The notes below the pieces were generated by a model. It did not search any database and was not told the origin of the DNA. It saw only the letters and a list, made by a program, of their open reading frames with translations. Made by a program: the position numbers and the translations under genes. A stretch of DNA of 64,000 nt from Cerrena zonata (lineage: Eukaryota > Basidiomycota > Agaricomycetes > Polyporales > Cerrenaceae): NCBI GenBank assembly GCA_038087015.1, contig JASBNA010000105.1, positions 1 to 64,000 on the forward strand. The letters are read 5' to 3'. Every line of letters begins with the position of its first letter. The stretch's first letter is position 1. Shown here in pieces: positions 18,284 to 27,933 of the stretch.

Positions 18284-21187
18284 ATGAACATCAATCCTGA
18301 TAAGTATCTCTGGCCAGAAGAAGAGAAACTTTTCAAATGGGTTTTACAACTCAATCAGGATTCCCTGGTCTTTGAAGAAGAGCATCGCGGTACCCTACGA
18401 GAAGACTACTTCACTCCTTACATCATCCCTACCATCGAACACATCCCCTGGGCCCTTACCAACATTCCTATTCCTCCTGGACTTAGGAGTCAGGTCATCA
18501 CCTTACTCAAAGACAAGATGTCCGCAGGTGTCTATGAATCGAGTCAATCATCCTATCGCTCGAAGTGGTTCTGTGTATTGAAGAAAAATGGCAAGCTCCG
18601 TATTGTCCATGATCTTCAGCCTCTGAATGCTGTCACAATCAGAGATGCAGGCCTCCCACCTAATCTAGACGCCTTCGTAGAACCATTTGCAGGTCGAAAG
18701 TGTTATACAGCTTTTGATTTGCATTGGGGCTTTGACGCACGCAAGATAGACGTCAAGAGTAGAGATCTTACTGCCTTCCTATCTCCATTAGGACTTCTTC
18801 GACTTACTTCCTTACCCACTGGATTCACGAACTCCCCTGCCGAATTCCAAGCTTGCATGGCCTTCATACTCAAGATGGAAATGCCACACATTGCAGACAT
18901 TTTCATTGACGATCTTCCTATCAAAGGACCTGCCACTATCTATCCTGATGAAAATGGCAATGCAGAAGTCCTCAAAGAGAACCCCGGTATCCGCCGTTAT
19001 CTTTGGGAACATGCCATTGATGTCAATCGTATCATGCATCGAGTCAAACATGCAGGAGGCACGTTTTCACCCTCCAAAGTTCAGCTAGCCAGACCCGAGG
19101 TCATTATTCTTGGACACAAATGCACACCTTATGGTCGTGTACCAGATCCCAACACTCTAGAGAAGATCCATAACTGGCCCTCCTTAAAGACACCGAAAGA
19201 TGTCAGAGGATTCCTTGGCCTATGTGGTACTGCTCGTATCTGGATCCAGAATTACTCTCAACGTGCTAGACCCCTCACTGAACTCATACGACAAGGAGCC
19301 ACCTTTGATTGGAATGACCGCCGTCAAGCAGCTTTCGAAGATCTCAAACAGGCTATCACCACAGCTCCTGCCCTAAAAGCGATTGACTATGACTCAGAGT
19401 ACCCCATTGTACTTTCTGTTGACTCTAGTTATATTGCTGTTGGCTTTATCCTTTCTCAGCGCGACGAGCAAGGAAGGAAGCGACCTGCGAGATATGGATC
19501 GATCCCAATGAACGAACGCGAAGCACGGTATTCTCAGCCCAAACTAGAGTTATATGGCCTCTTCAGAGCATTAAGAGCCTATAGACTTTACTTGGTTGGA
19601 GTCAAGAAACTTCAAGTTGAAGTTGATGCCAAGTACATCAAAGGAATGCTTAACGAACCAGATCTTCAACCTAATGCTACCATTAATCGTTGGATCCAAG
19701 GCATTCTTTTGTTTGACTTTGAGCTTATCCATGTACCTGCAGAACGACATCTTGGACCCGACGCACTCTCACGACGAGAACTAGGAGACGGAGAAGTTGT
19801 TGCCGAAGAAGACGATTCATGGCTAGATCAGATAGCTCTTTTTGCAAGTGACCCCCACGAAGTGCTACCCATCAAGTACAGCCCTCTACGAGTCATCCCT
19901 GTCTACCTCACAGCAGAATCAAAGCAAGACCATGCTATGCGAGAAATTCAAAAGTTCTTAACCACTCTTGAATCTCCGCACTTTGATTCTATTCAAGAAA
20001 GGAAACGATTCATTACCAAAGCCAGTCGGTTCTTTGTCAAAGACAAACACCTCTACAGACGTAATGGATCCAAGCCACCCCTCCTTGCTGTTCAACAGGT
20101 AGAGAAACGACTTAGTATACTTGAAGCCGCTCATGAAGGACTTGGACACCGAGGCGAATATGCAGTTATGAAGACCCTCAAAGAGAGATTCTACTGGCCC
20201 AATATGTGGAATGACATACACCATCATGTTAAATCATGTCATGAGTGTCAAGTCAGAAGTACACGTAAAGTAGAAGTGCCCATCACCATCTCTCGACCAG
20301 TCCAACTCTTTGGCAAGGTGTACATCGACATTATGAAGATGAATACTGCTCAAGGATTCAATTCTATTGTCGCAGCACGAGACTATCTATCCCGAGTATC
20401 TGAAGGACGAGCCTTACGAGAAGCCAAAGCCAAGAACTTATCTCAGTTCTTTTGGGAAGAAATATTCTGTCGATACGGCATGATTGGGTCTGTTGTCACA
20501 GATAATGGACCAGAGATCAAAGCTGCATTCAAGGAACTTATGCGTCGATATGGAATTCCTCATATCAAGATTTCACCCTACAATTCCAAAGCCAATGGAG
20601 TTGTAGAACGAGGACATTTTATCATCCGTGAATCTCTGATGAAAGCATGTGAAGGTCGAACCCAGCAATGGCCAGACTATGTTCATCATGCATTCTTCAC
20701 AGATAGAGTCACAGTTTCCAAGTCTACAGGATTTTCCCCCTACTACCTCCTCTATGGTCAACATCCGGTCCTTCCATTCGACCTGTTCGAACAGACGTAC
20801 CTATCCCCACGCTTCCATCCTGACATGTCAACCACCGAGCTCATGACCCTCAGGATGCGACAACTTTACCAGAAGCATAACGATGTTGATCGAGCATCTC
20901 ACGACATTATCAAGACTAGAATCAGATCCAAAGAAGAATTCGAGAAGAAGTACCGCCGCCGACTATTCCAAGGGGAATACAAGGAGGGTGACCTAGTACT
21001 TTTGCGCAACTCCAAGATCGAGAAATCTATGAATCGCAAGACACGTCCCCGCTACTTAGGACCTTTTCAAGTAGTGAAACGAACGAAAGCAGGATCATAC
21101 ATCCTACAGGAGCTCAACGGAGCCATCCTTAGACAAGGTGCAGCAGCATTCCGGCTATTGCCCTATGTACGACGAACAGACAGATGA
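18284..21187 (+). CDS. Gypsy Pol: reverse transcriptase, RNase H, integrase
   Basis: 967 residues. The RT begins with YLWPEEE and IPIPPGLRSQV and includes LRIVHDLQPLNAV and the catalytic FIDDLPIKG near residue 207. RNase H follows (LSVDSSYIAVG near 377, KLELYGLFRAL, VEVDAKYIKGM). The integrase has an H-H-C-C finger (HEGLGHRGEY to C-H-E-C near 616-655), then D in YIDIMKM, D in VTDNGPEI and E in NGVVERGHF. It ends in a GPY/F-like module (RYLGPFQVV). The ATG is internal to the old polyprotein. The same frame is open upstream (TQERLDEMNIN), while the family motif HPPEF lies in another phase at 18243-18257, so a small frameshifting deletion sits between about 18257 and 18268. Confidence 0.93.
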   Translation: MNINPDKYLWPEEEKLFKWVLQLNQDSLVFEEEHRGTLREDYFTPYIIPTIEHIPWALTNIPIPPGLRSQVITLLKDKMSAGVYESSQSSYRSKWFCVLKKNGKLRIVHDLQPLNAVTIRDAGLPPNLDAFVEPFAGRKCYTAFDLHWGFDARKIDVKSRDLTAFLSPLGLLRLTSLPTGFTNSPAEFQACMAFILKMEMPHIADIFIDDLPIKGPATIYPDENGNAEVLKENPGIRRYLWEHAIDVNRIMHRVKHAGGTFSPSKVQLARPEVIILGHKCTPYGRVPDPNTLEKIHNWPSLKTPKDVRGFLGLCGTARIWIQNYSQRARPLTELIRQGATFDWNDRRQAAFEDLKQAITTAPALKAIDYDSEYPIVLSVDSSYIAVGFILSQRDEQGRKRPARYGSIPMNEREARYSQPKLELYGLFRALRAYRLYLVGVKKLQVEVDAKYIKGMLNEPDLQPNATINRWIQGILLFDFELIHVPAERHLGPDALSRRELGDGEVVAEEDDSWLDQIALFASDPHEVLPIKYSPLRVIPVYLTAESKQDHAMREIQKFLTTLESPHFDSIQERKRFITKASRFFVKDKHLYRRNGSKPPLLAVQQVEKRLSILEAAHEGLGHRGEYAVMKTLKERFYWPNMWNDIHHHVKSCHECQVRSTRKVEVPITISRPVQLFGKVYIDIMKMNTAQGFNSIVAARDYLSRVSEGRALREAKAKNLSQFFWEEIFCRYGMIGSVVTDNGPEIKAAFKELMRRYGIPHIKISPYNSKANGVVERGHFIIRESLMKACEGRTQQWPDYVHHAFFTDRVTVSKSTGFSPYYLLYGQHPVLPFDLFEQTYLSPRFHPDMSTTELMTLRMRQLYQKHNDVDRASHDIIKTRIRSKEEFEKKYRRRLFQGEYKEGDLVLLRNSKIEKSMNRKTRPRYLGPFQVVKRTKAGSYILQELNGAILRQGAAAFRLLPYVRRTDR

Positions 21188-21665
21188 CTTCAAGCCATCA
21201 CAGGAGAAGAAGAACTTGGATCCGACATCGAATCAGAATCAGATTATACAGATGATGCATAAACGGTCACATCACGGTGACAAACCCCCTATCACGATTA
21301 CGATCACGAGCAGTTTCATAGGTTATATGGCAGTCCCATATTCGAACCTCATCACGTTATACAGTCATGGTCATATGGCAATCCCATATTCGGACCTTCA
21401 CGTTCACGTATTCACGGCGCAAGCGGCGCACCCCTACCACGTTTATCATTCAAATGCGACATCACCCCCATCTGATTCCTGTCTTTGACAAGGAACTTCT
21501 TTCTTGCATTCACTTTCCCAAGTGACACTGTAATTCTTACAGTATCTCTGATGGTAGAAGTATGAATGACTTTTCATTCTGCTTTTATTTTTTCTCCTTT
21601 GTTGTTTTACCTGCACCTGCGGTGAGCAACTGGGGACAGTTGTACTTTCAAGTGACCCCCACATA
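21188..21665 (+). other. Gypsy 3' untranslated leader to the right LTR
   Basis: 478 bp without a convincing frame. It contains two near-repeats of CATATGGCARTCCCATATTCG at about 21326-21346 and 21374-21394. No classical polypurine tract adjoins the LTR; the last bases are AAGTGACCCCCAC followed by ATA. A purine run CTGGGGACAG at about 21630-21639 is the only alternative seen. Confidence 0.5.
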
Positions 21666-23017
21666 TGTCATGCGTAGAAACTGTTTCACCAGTTTTACTA
21701 CACATTTGACATGGATTCATACATTCTTGTTAGCATGCAACATGCTCTACAACATAGGATTGTAAGACTTACCCTCTTATGATTTATGGTATAGGCATTT
21801 GTATACTACCTTGCCCCTCTATTCCCTGATCCTAGGACTGTTAATGCCTAACATGCACCGTATTGATCATCGCTTAGTGATACATGCCCATATTACTAAT
21901 CCACACTGGTAACTGCTAGCAGCGACAAAGCGGATTGGTAATGAAAGTGCATTATTAAGCCTCTGATTGATAATCAGTGAGGCTACAACACCCTTGGTCC
22001 CTCAAGACTTGCCTTACAAAGCACCTACAATACTCTCGGCGCAGCTTATTAAGCTCCCCAAGTGGCTTACAAAGCATTGGTATGGATTATGAATCATCTC
22101 TAATCCTCCCTCAAGCCTACCAATCTGCTTACTAATCCCACTCAACTACTTGTTAAGTGCTTAGCAAGCCTCAATCCTATTGGTCCACAAGACAACCCAC
22201 TTACAAACACCCCTCAAGATCGATTACGAAGGATTCCCTGGCCTAGGAAGGATTGGTAATCTGTAGGAAGTTGGTTGAGAGTGGAGCAATATGATTGGTC
22301 AAGTAGATAGTTGCACAGCCACTGCTGCAACAGTATATAAGGAGTCCCAATCTCTGAGTAGAGAGCATCGATTTTACATCGGTCGGGTCGACCCCCAGGT
22401 CACAGATCGTTTCACGTCCTATATCTGCTACAGTCTACACGAGACTTGCACAGATCCCCCCCCCCAGAACACTGCTTACTCTGACGTCGTTGCTAGTATC
22501 TCTGAATCCTACGATTGTGATTCAGGATACGTCTCTATCTCTCTGATTCCTTATCTGCAGTTGCTAAGCAAACGGCTTAGTATTGTAGATCCCAGTCCAG
22601 AATTCACCTATCTTCTTTTATTTCCAGACTTTGTTCAACTCGAGGTTGAACCTTTGTGTGCTACTGCTTTTGTGTAGTCCCCGCAAGACTACACTTAGTG
22701 CTATTTCATCACCCATCCACATCCACATCCACATCTCTATCTTAGGAACTTCCATTCCTAAGATCAACTTGGTTGTTTGTATTGTACTTTGAACCTCAAA
22801 CGTACTTTCTTACTTCCTTTACTCCTCCCTCTTTGGCACTTTGTCATTGAACAAGGTACCTTTGATCAGTTACATTCTCCCCACACCCGAACGACAAGGG
22901 ATATCCGGTATAAAGACTTACCCGAGACTCTCTTGAATCGTATCTTGGCTTTTAGTGTTGCAGTCTATTGATTGTAAATCCCCACACTAATTAGCCTTTA
23001 TCTGATTATGACCGACA
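21666..23017 (+). repeat. 3' LTR of gypsy element
   Basis: Same length and sequence as 7176-8527 apart from T for C at 23009. TATA box at 22334-22340. It ends CGACA, followed by the GCGC duplication. Confidence 0.93.
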
Positions 23018-23018
23018 G

Positions 23019-23430
23019 CGCGCTGTCCGAGGACCCGTCGCGAGCATACTTCACATGGAGAAGCAGGTCACACTCCGATCTATTGCCTACATAGGTATTC
23101 TGGTGAGGCGCAGCTATTCTTTAGTTCTCCCAGACACTCACTGATCTGAACAGGCTTATCATGCTCTTACAAATGCGTCGCAGTGGGAGTCAGCCTATAA
23201 TGGTATAGACTACACAGCGATGTACAACTTCATCATCGATTCTTTCCCATCTGGCTCGGATCGCTTGCGAGAGCTCTTGGCGTGGTGGACTAGGTCTGTT
23301 GTCTTTAGCCTACATATGATTATCTCTGACTTGTATTCTCAACAGACAAGTGTTTGGAGCTGTTTCTCAAGGAAATGTGGCAGGGGTGACAACTGCTCAG
23401 AGATCCTTGCAGCTTTTGAATGGGCAATAA
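23019..23430 (+). pseudogene. 3' remnant of an intron-containing gene of unknown function
   Basis: Three exons in one consistent frame: 23019-23102, 23154-23293 and 23346-23430, with introns GTGAGG...CAG and GTCTGT...CAG. They encode about 102 residues, including LHMEKQVTL, AYHALTNASQWESAYNGID, YNFIIDSF, ELLAWWTRQVFG and TTAQRSL, then a stop. The style (E-L-L-x-W-W-x-x-Q-V-F) resembles a widespread agaricomycete hypothetical family I cannot name. The 5' end is missing: the frame meets a stop just across the old junction with the DIRS fragment at 7175. A minus-strand frame over the same bases is also open to 23120 but lacks RT motifs. Confidence 0.45.
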
Positions 23431-24058
23431 CAGGCTATTTTTGGTAGCTCGCAATTAGATACCACCTGTAGATCCCTGATCCAATTGAATATCATCTTGC
23501 CAACCATTATTGTGAACCGTGTGTGCCTACCATTTGAGGAACATTCTATGAATCAAACCGAACTGCCCCTCGACGCGAAGGATTATAATACATTATGAGC
23601 GACCAGGTAAGATAACATGAATGCGTGAATAGGGTGTCGACCTCGTAGTGTCTTCATCGACCGGTATGCCATTTCATGAAGTGGCGTGAACATGCGCCTT
23701 TCGACTAGCCATTTTACTACATTATAATGTGGCATCAATCGGCGCCCCGGTTCACAACGGTCACACCACTTCGTAACATTCATATATGCTTCATATTGTA
23801 TTATGCGGATCTCCCTATTTCCCTGATGTCTATACTCAGGTTCCTTCTTACTCACCTTCTATATATGGTAGTGCATTGCGCGAATTTGGATTAACCCAAT
23901 TAAAACTATAAGCCCATATCAAGGTGGCTCGTCTTGGTATCTTACGACCACAATCTCAAAGTCGCCAACAAGGAGGGACGGAAGCCACAAAGAACAAGAA
24001 CTTAGAAGTGTAAGCTCGTGCTGATTGTTGAGTATATTCATACAGACTTATTGCAGCT
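23431..24058. other. Intergenic region upstream of F-box 1
   Basis: 628 bp. A minus-strand frame of 90 codons at 23583-23855 (WCDRCEPGRRL) has no recognised domain. Otherwise nothing identifiable. Probable promoter or 5' leader of F-box 1 near the right end. Confidence 0.4.
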
Positions 24059-25894
24059 ATGACGTCAGGTACCAACCAAAGTAATATGTCCTTCGAAGCA
24101 GTCACAAACGAAAAGCTCTTGGAATTGAGCCGGTACCATGCACGAGAAGTCAACAACCATCGAACACAACTGGCTGCTTTGTCAAGGGCAATCAACTCCA
24201 GAATCCCTGCCTTGAGCCTCCCGGATGAGCTCGTTCTCAGGATCTTCCTTCTTTATCGTGACATTTCCCCAGTCATCGATACCGAGTCACGCTGGAGTAT
24301 GCATACTTATGGTGCCTACAAACCGGACACCACAAAGTGGTGGTGGCTTGTCCCCGGTCAGATATGTCATTCCTGGAGAGCAATTGTCCTTGCAAACCCC
24401 CTACTCTGGCGCTATGTGAATAGCGATATCTTTTCCAGGCACCATGTTCTTGATGCAACCCTATCCCGCTCATGTCAAGCTCCGCTCGACATTTCCATTA
24501 GTTGCGGTATCATCATAGACAATGTTGCTGGACATTCGCGGAGGAAGGACGAGACCGAGTCCCTTAGGAAGATCCTAAAAGAGTCGTATCGAATTCGAAG
24601 GCTGCACCTCTCGATGCCTCAATCTCGAATAGACCGTCATCTCACAGACGCGGTCAACCTGCGTCCCTTCATGATCTTGGAAGACCTGGAGATTATCTTG
24701 GACATTCCCCTTGTCGGAGCTGCTGGGGATATCGCTGCTCTTACCACAATTGTACCCTCAATCCCATCCTCATTACGAATCCTCAATCTTCACGGTGTTT
24801 CCATAAGCTGGGAGATGTTCAAAGGCCTCCCGTCGACCCTTACGAGCATGACGATTGCCTTCCCTCCTCGTAGCCCCCCTGGAACATGCGAGGACATCCT
24901 CGACGCGCTCGACAGACTTCCACGCTTGGAACGTCTCCATCTCACAGAAGTTCCTATGGGACCTCAACCGACCAAGAAAACTGCCACCCTTCCTTGCCTG
25001 AAAGATTTGCATTTAACTCAATCAGACTCTTGGAATGTCTTGTTGGTTGTGCAGGGTCTGTCGTTCCCGCCCAACATCCAGTCACACCTTTCGGTCGGAT
25101 TCAAATCTGAAGATCCCGTCCCTCCTGCGTCCCTCTACTCCATCCTCCCGAAATTCAGATTGCTGACTTCTCCCGAGGGGAAGATCATGCATGCTTCCCT
25201 GAACTTTGACCCTGACGATGACGGGGAGTCCATCTTGTTCATTGAGGCCTATATCCCATCCAACTGCATGGGCCCGGGGGTTTGGCATCGATCCTTCTGC
25301 TTCTCACTCGCAACCAGGGATGTTGCCGCACGAGATGCGTCTCCATGGGTTGATCTCCTCGAAGCAGCCAGTATCAACATATACCCACATGTTAACGGAG
25401 GGATTTCGTTTGAAGGGTGCTGCTTCCTGTTTGCAACGGATCTCCTTGCTCGGACACTGGTGCAGGCAAAGGAGGTAGAGAAGCTCAAGATCGATCACAT
25501 AGCTGCTGCCCTTTGCCTTCCCGACATCATCTGCGTGTCACCCGATGATACCGTGCCTATCCCCAAGCTGCAGAAGGTCACTGTATCATCAATACGTCCA
25601 ATGCTGGACTTCATGATTGATGGTGATGATCTCTGTGAAGCTCTGGAGGAGCGTCAGGAAAAGGGATGTCCACTTGAAAGGTTGAAAATCCACGGTCCTC
25701 ATACAATCCAATTCAACTCTCCCGACGCCAGCGACTGGGGGAACTCGTTAATTTTATTCTTGCTTAGGAGCAAATTACTGAAAATTGTATGGACTCAACA
25801 ACTTTCACCTCGTCTAACTGTTAGCGTTACACCACTGTCCGAGTTTGATCGACGCATAGAATCTGGCGCAGGAGGATTGTGTAGTCAGCAATGA
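24059..25894 (+). CDS. F-box protein 1 (agaricomycete F-box family)
   Basis: 611 residues. A short N-terminal helix (LLELSRYHAREVNNHRTQLAALSRAINS) is followed by an F-box at about residues 50-115 (ALSLPDELVLRIFLLYRD, then WWWLVPGQICHSWRAIVLANPLLWRYV). The C-terminal half has leucine-rich-repeat-like segments (LRILNLHGVSISWEM, LPRLERLHLTEVP, LPCLKDLHLTQS). F-box proteins recruit substrates to SCF ubiquitin ligases; the substrate here is unknown. It is first of four tandem paralogues. It runs about 40 residues past where the paralogues stop (after LILFLLRSK), which suggests loss of the ancestral stop. The ATG at 24059 follows a TTGCAG, so an upstream exon is possible. Confidence 0.85.
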   Translation: MTSGTNQSNMSFEAVTNEKLLELSRYHAREVNNHRTQLAALSRAINSRIPALSLPDELVLRIFLLYRDISPVIDTESRWSMHTYGAYKPDTTKWWWLVPGQICHSWRAIVLANPLLWRYVNSDIFSRHHVLDATLSRSCQAPLDISISCGIIIDNVAGHSRRKDETESLRKILKESYRIRRLHLSMPQSRIDRHLTDAVNLRPFMILEDLEIILDIPLVGAAGDIAALTTIVPSIPSSLRILNLHGVSISWEMFKGLPSTLTSMTIAFPPRSPPGTCEDILDALDRLPRLERLHLTEVPMGPQPTKKTATLPCLKDLHLTQSDSWNVLLVVQGLSFPPNIQSHLSVGFKSEDPVPPASLYSILPKFRLLTSPEGKIMHASLNFDPDDDGESILFIEAYIPSNCMGPGVWHRSFCFSLATRDVAARDASPWVDLLEAASINIYPHVNGGISFEGCCFLFATDLLARTLVQAKEVEKLKIDHIAAALCLPDIICVSPDDTVPIPKLQKVTVSSIRPMLDFMIDGDDLCEALEERQEKGCPLERLKIHGPHTIQFNSPDASDWGNSLILFLLRSKLLKIVWTQQLSPRLTVSVTPLSEFDRRIESGAGGLCSQQ

Positions 25895-25988
25895 AGACTA
25901 AGATACGGTATGACTAATATTCCGTGACAGTCTATAGCAACAGTCAGCGTCAGTTCATGTTGAACAAGGTTACTTACGCCGGACACAA

Positions 25989-27756
25989 ATGACCTTTGGA
26001 GTTGATAGTAAGTCCACATCTGCAATTTCAACGTGTTTTTGATCTAAGTCAAAGTAAAGGCGACAGTCACAATGATGGCATCCTGGATTCCGAGTCAGAC
26101 GCTCCTAACGAGCAGCTGTTAGAGCTGACCCGTTACCATGAACACGAAGTATACAAACACCAGCACCATATTGCTGCACTCTCCAGAGCAGTCAACTCCA
26201 AACGACCCGTCTCGACTCTATCAGACGAGCTCCTCGTTGATATCTTCCTGTGTTACCGCGACATTTCCATCATCGCTAAAGAAGGAACTGTCGCAACTAA
26301 TGGTAACCAGGACGAGTTCGACTTCACTACATGGTGGTGGCTCGTGCCAACACACGTCTGTCATTACTGGAGAATGGTCGCACTTGCGAGTCCTCTACTT
26401 TGGCGTTATTTGGACGACGACGTCTTTTCTCGTCCACATTTGCTGGATGCAGCTCTGTCACGTTCATACCCTGCTCCACTTGATATTTCAATCCAGCATG
26501 CCCTCTTCGCCTCGGATAACCTCACATCCGCGGGTAGCTGGAATGCAGATGAAAAGGAGTCTTTGGGGAAGATCATGAAAGAGTCGTACCGGACCCGAAC
26601 ATTGCACATTGATATGCCCCGGTCTTTAATCGTACTCCAGATCACGCAGGAAACAAGCCTTCCTCCTTTCGTGATATTGGAAGACTTACATATCAATGCT
26701 CTTACGCCGTTCGGAGAGGGTATTCCCATTCCTGCCATTTTAAACTCCTTACCCTGCTGCTTGCGCAGTCTCAGTCTCAAGGGAGTCGTTATCGATTGGG
26801 AAATGTTGGGTAATCTCCCGCCCACTGTGACCAGCATACAAATCATATTTCCTCCTCGCCACCCTTCTAGCACATGCGAGACTATTCTCGATGTACTCGC
26901 GAGGTTACCAAAGTTAGAGTGTCTTTGTCTCAATAAACTTCCTATTGGGACCCAACAGGCATCTAGAGAGGTGCATCTTCCCCGTCTCAAGAAATTGAAT
27001 CTATCTCAAGCACACTCTTGGAACATTTTGTCGATTATACAATCTTTATCATTCCCACCCGGTATCGACTCGACCATTGGAATCAAGTTTAATCCCAACA
27101 ACGCTACTCCACCACTCCCCCTCTCTTCTGTGTTCTCACAATTCGGGTTTTCATCTCTACCTGAACATACAAATGCGAAACACTTACTGGATTCTGAAGG
27201 CAAAATCAAAGTCGCTCCCAGACATGGGTTATCCTTCGAGACATTCACGGAAACCGATACTGGGTCCTGGCCTAGGTACTTCAAATTCAAGCTCATGATA
27301 TGCAATGAGCGTCCTACAGTGGATACCTCTCCATGGCTCGAATTTATTGCAGCAATTAGCCACGTAGTCTACCCAAAAATCAGGAACCTACTTATCGGTG
27401 GGGGGACTGATGGTCTTTCAGGAATCACCTTCGCTGACAATCTTCTTCGAGCGAATCAACTAGAAACACTGCAAATGAAGCATTCAAGTGCTGATAGATA
27501 TCTCCTCGAGGCCCTTCGTGTGCTACCTGATGGCACAGTCCCCGTCCCGAGATTGCGTAGGGTTAAAGTATGGAGCAGGTATATATTACCGGCATACCAT
27601 ATTAATGGGGAGGAACTTTGCGAGATCCTGGAGGATCGTCGCAATAGGGGCTACAGGCTTGAAGAGATTACGATAAATGAACCTCATTTGATCGATTTCA
27701 ATCTTCCTGGAACTCGACAACGATTAGGTGAAGTTGTGACACTTATGTTAATATAG
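25989..27756 (+). CDS. F-box protein 2
   Basis: Best model: exon 1 25989-26007 (MTFGVD plus one base), intron 26008-26059 (GTAAGT...AAAG), exon 2 26060-27756. The unspliced frame has no ATG at its 5' end, and splicing gives MTFGVDSDSHNDG. F-box helix and box: ELTRYHEHEVYKHQHHIAALSRAVNS, then TLSDELLVDIFLCYRDIS and WWWLVPTHVCHYWRMVALASPLLWRYL. LRR-like repeats follow (LRSLSLKGVVIDWEML, LPKLECLCLNKLP, LPRLKKLNLSQA). It ends NLPGTRQRLGEVVTLMLI. Predicted SCF adaptor with unknown target. Closest in style to F-box 3 and 5. Confidence 0.85.
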
Positions 27757-27933
27757 TATAGTAGTAGTGACTTTCTAAAGTTCCATGTTTGGCAATCTTT
27801 TATGATAGCGAATATGCGCTTACGTAGTCACCGTCTTTACGAAACATTACAGAGTCAGCATCGAAACGAACCTGAAGTCCTTGTCGACGTTATTGTTATA
27901 GCCGTCGCCATAGACTAACATCCTTCAGTAGGA

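Larger units (their letters stand above)
7176..23017 (+). mobile_element. Giant Ty3/gypsy LTR retrotransposon (15.8 kb)
   Basis: The LTRs at 7176-8527 and 21666-23017 are each 1352 bp, start TGTCA, end CGACA, and differ on reading only at 8519 (C) versus 23009 (T). A 4-bp duplication, GCGC, flanks the element (7172-7175 and 23018-23021). Internal order: primer-binding site, Gag with CCHC, protease, about 7 kb of uncharacterised coding sequence, then RT, RNase H and integrase with integrase last, as in gypsy. It is about three times the usual 5-6 kb. It contains a foldback MITE at 17401-18115. An in-frame stop, a frameshift before RT and the MITE mean this copy is probably not autonomous, although its LTRs show it moved recently. 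Confidence 0.93.

Noticed and set aside
23018..23120. Continuation of the DIRS reading frame on the minus strand right of the gypsy element
   Set aside because: The frame is open but lacks RT motifs, while the plus strand shows three phase-consistent exons. The minus frame is probably chance.
23583..23855. 90-codon minus-strand ORF with a CxxC (WCDRCEPG)
   Set aside because: Single short frame without recognised family, splice context or neighbours that support it.
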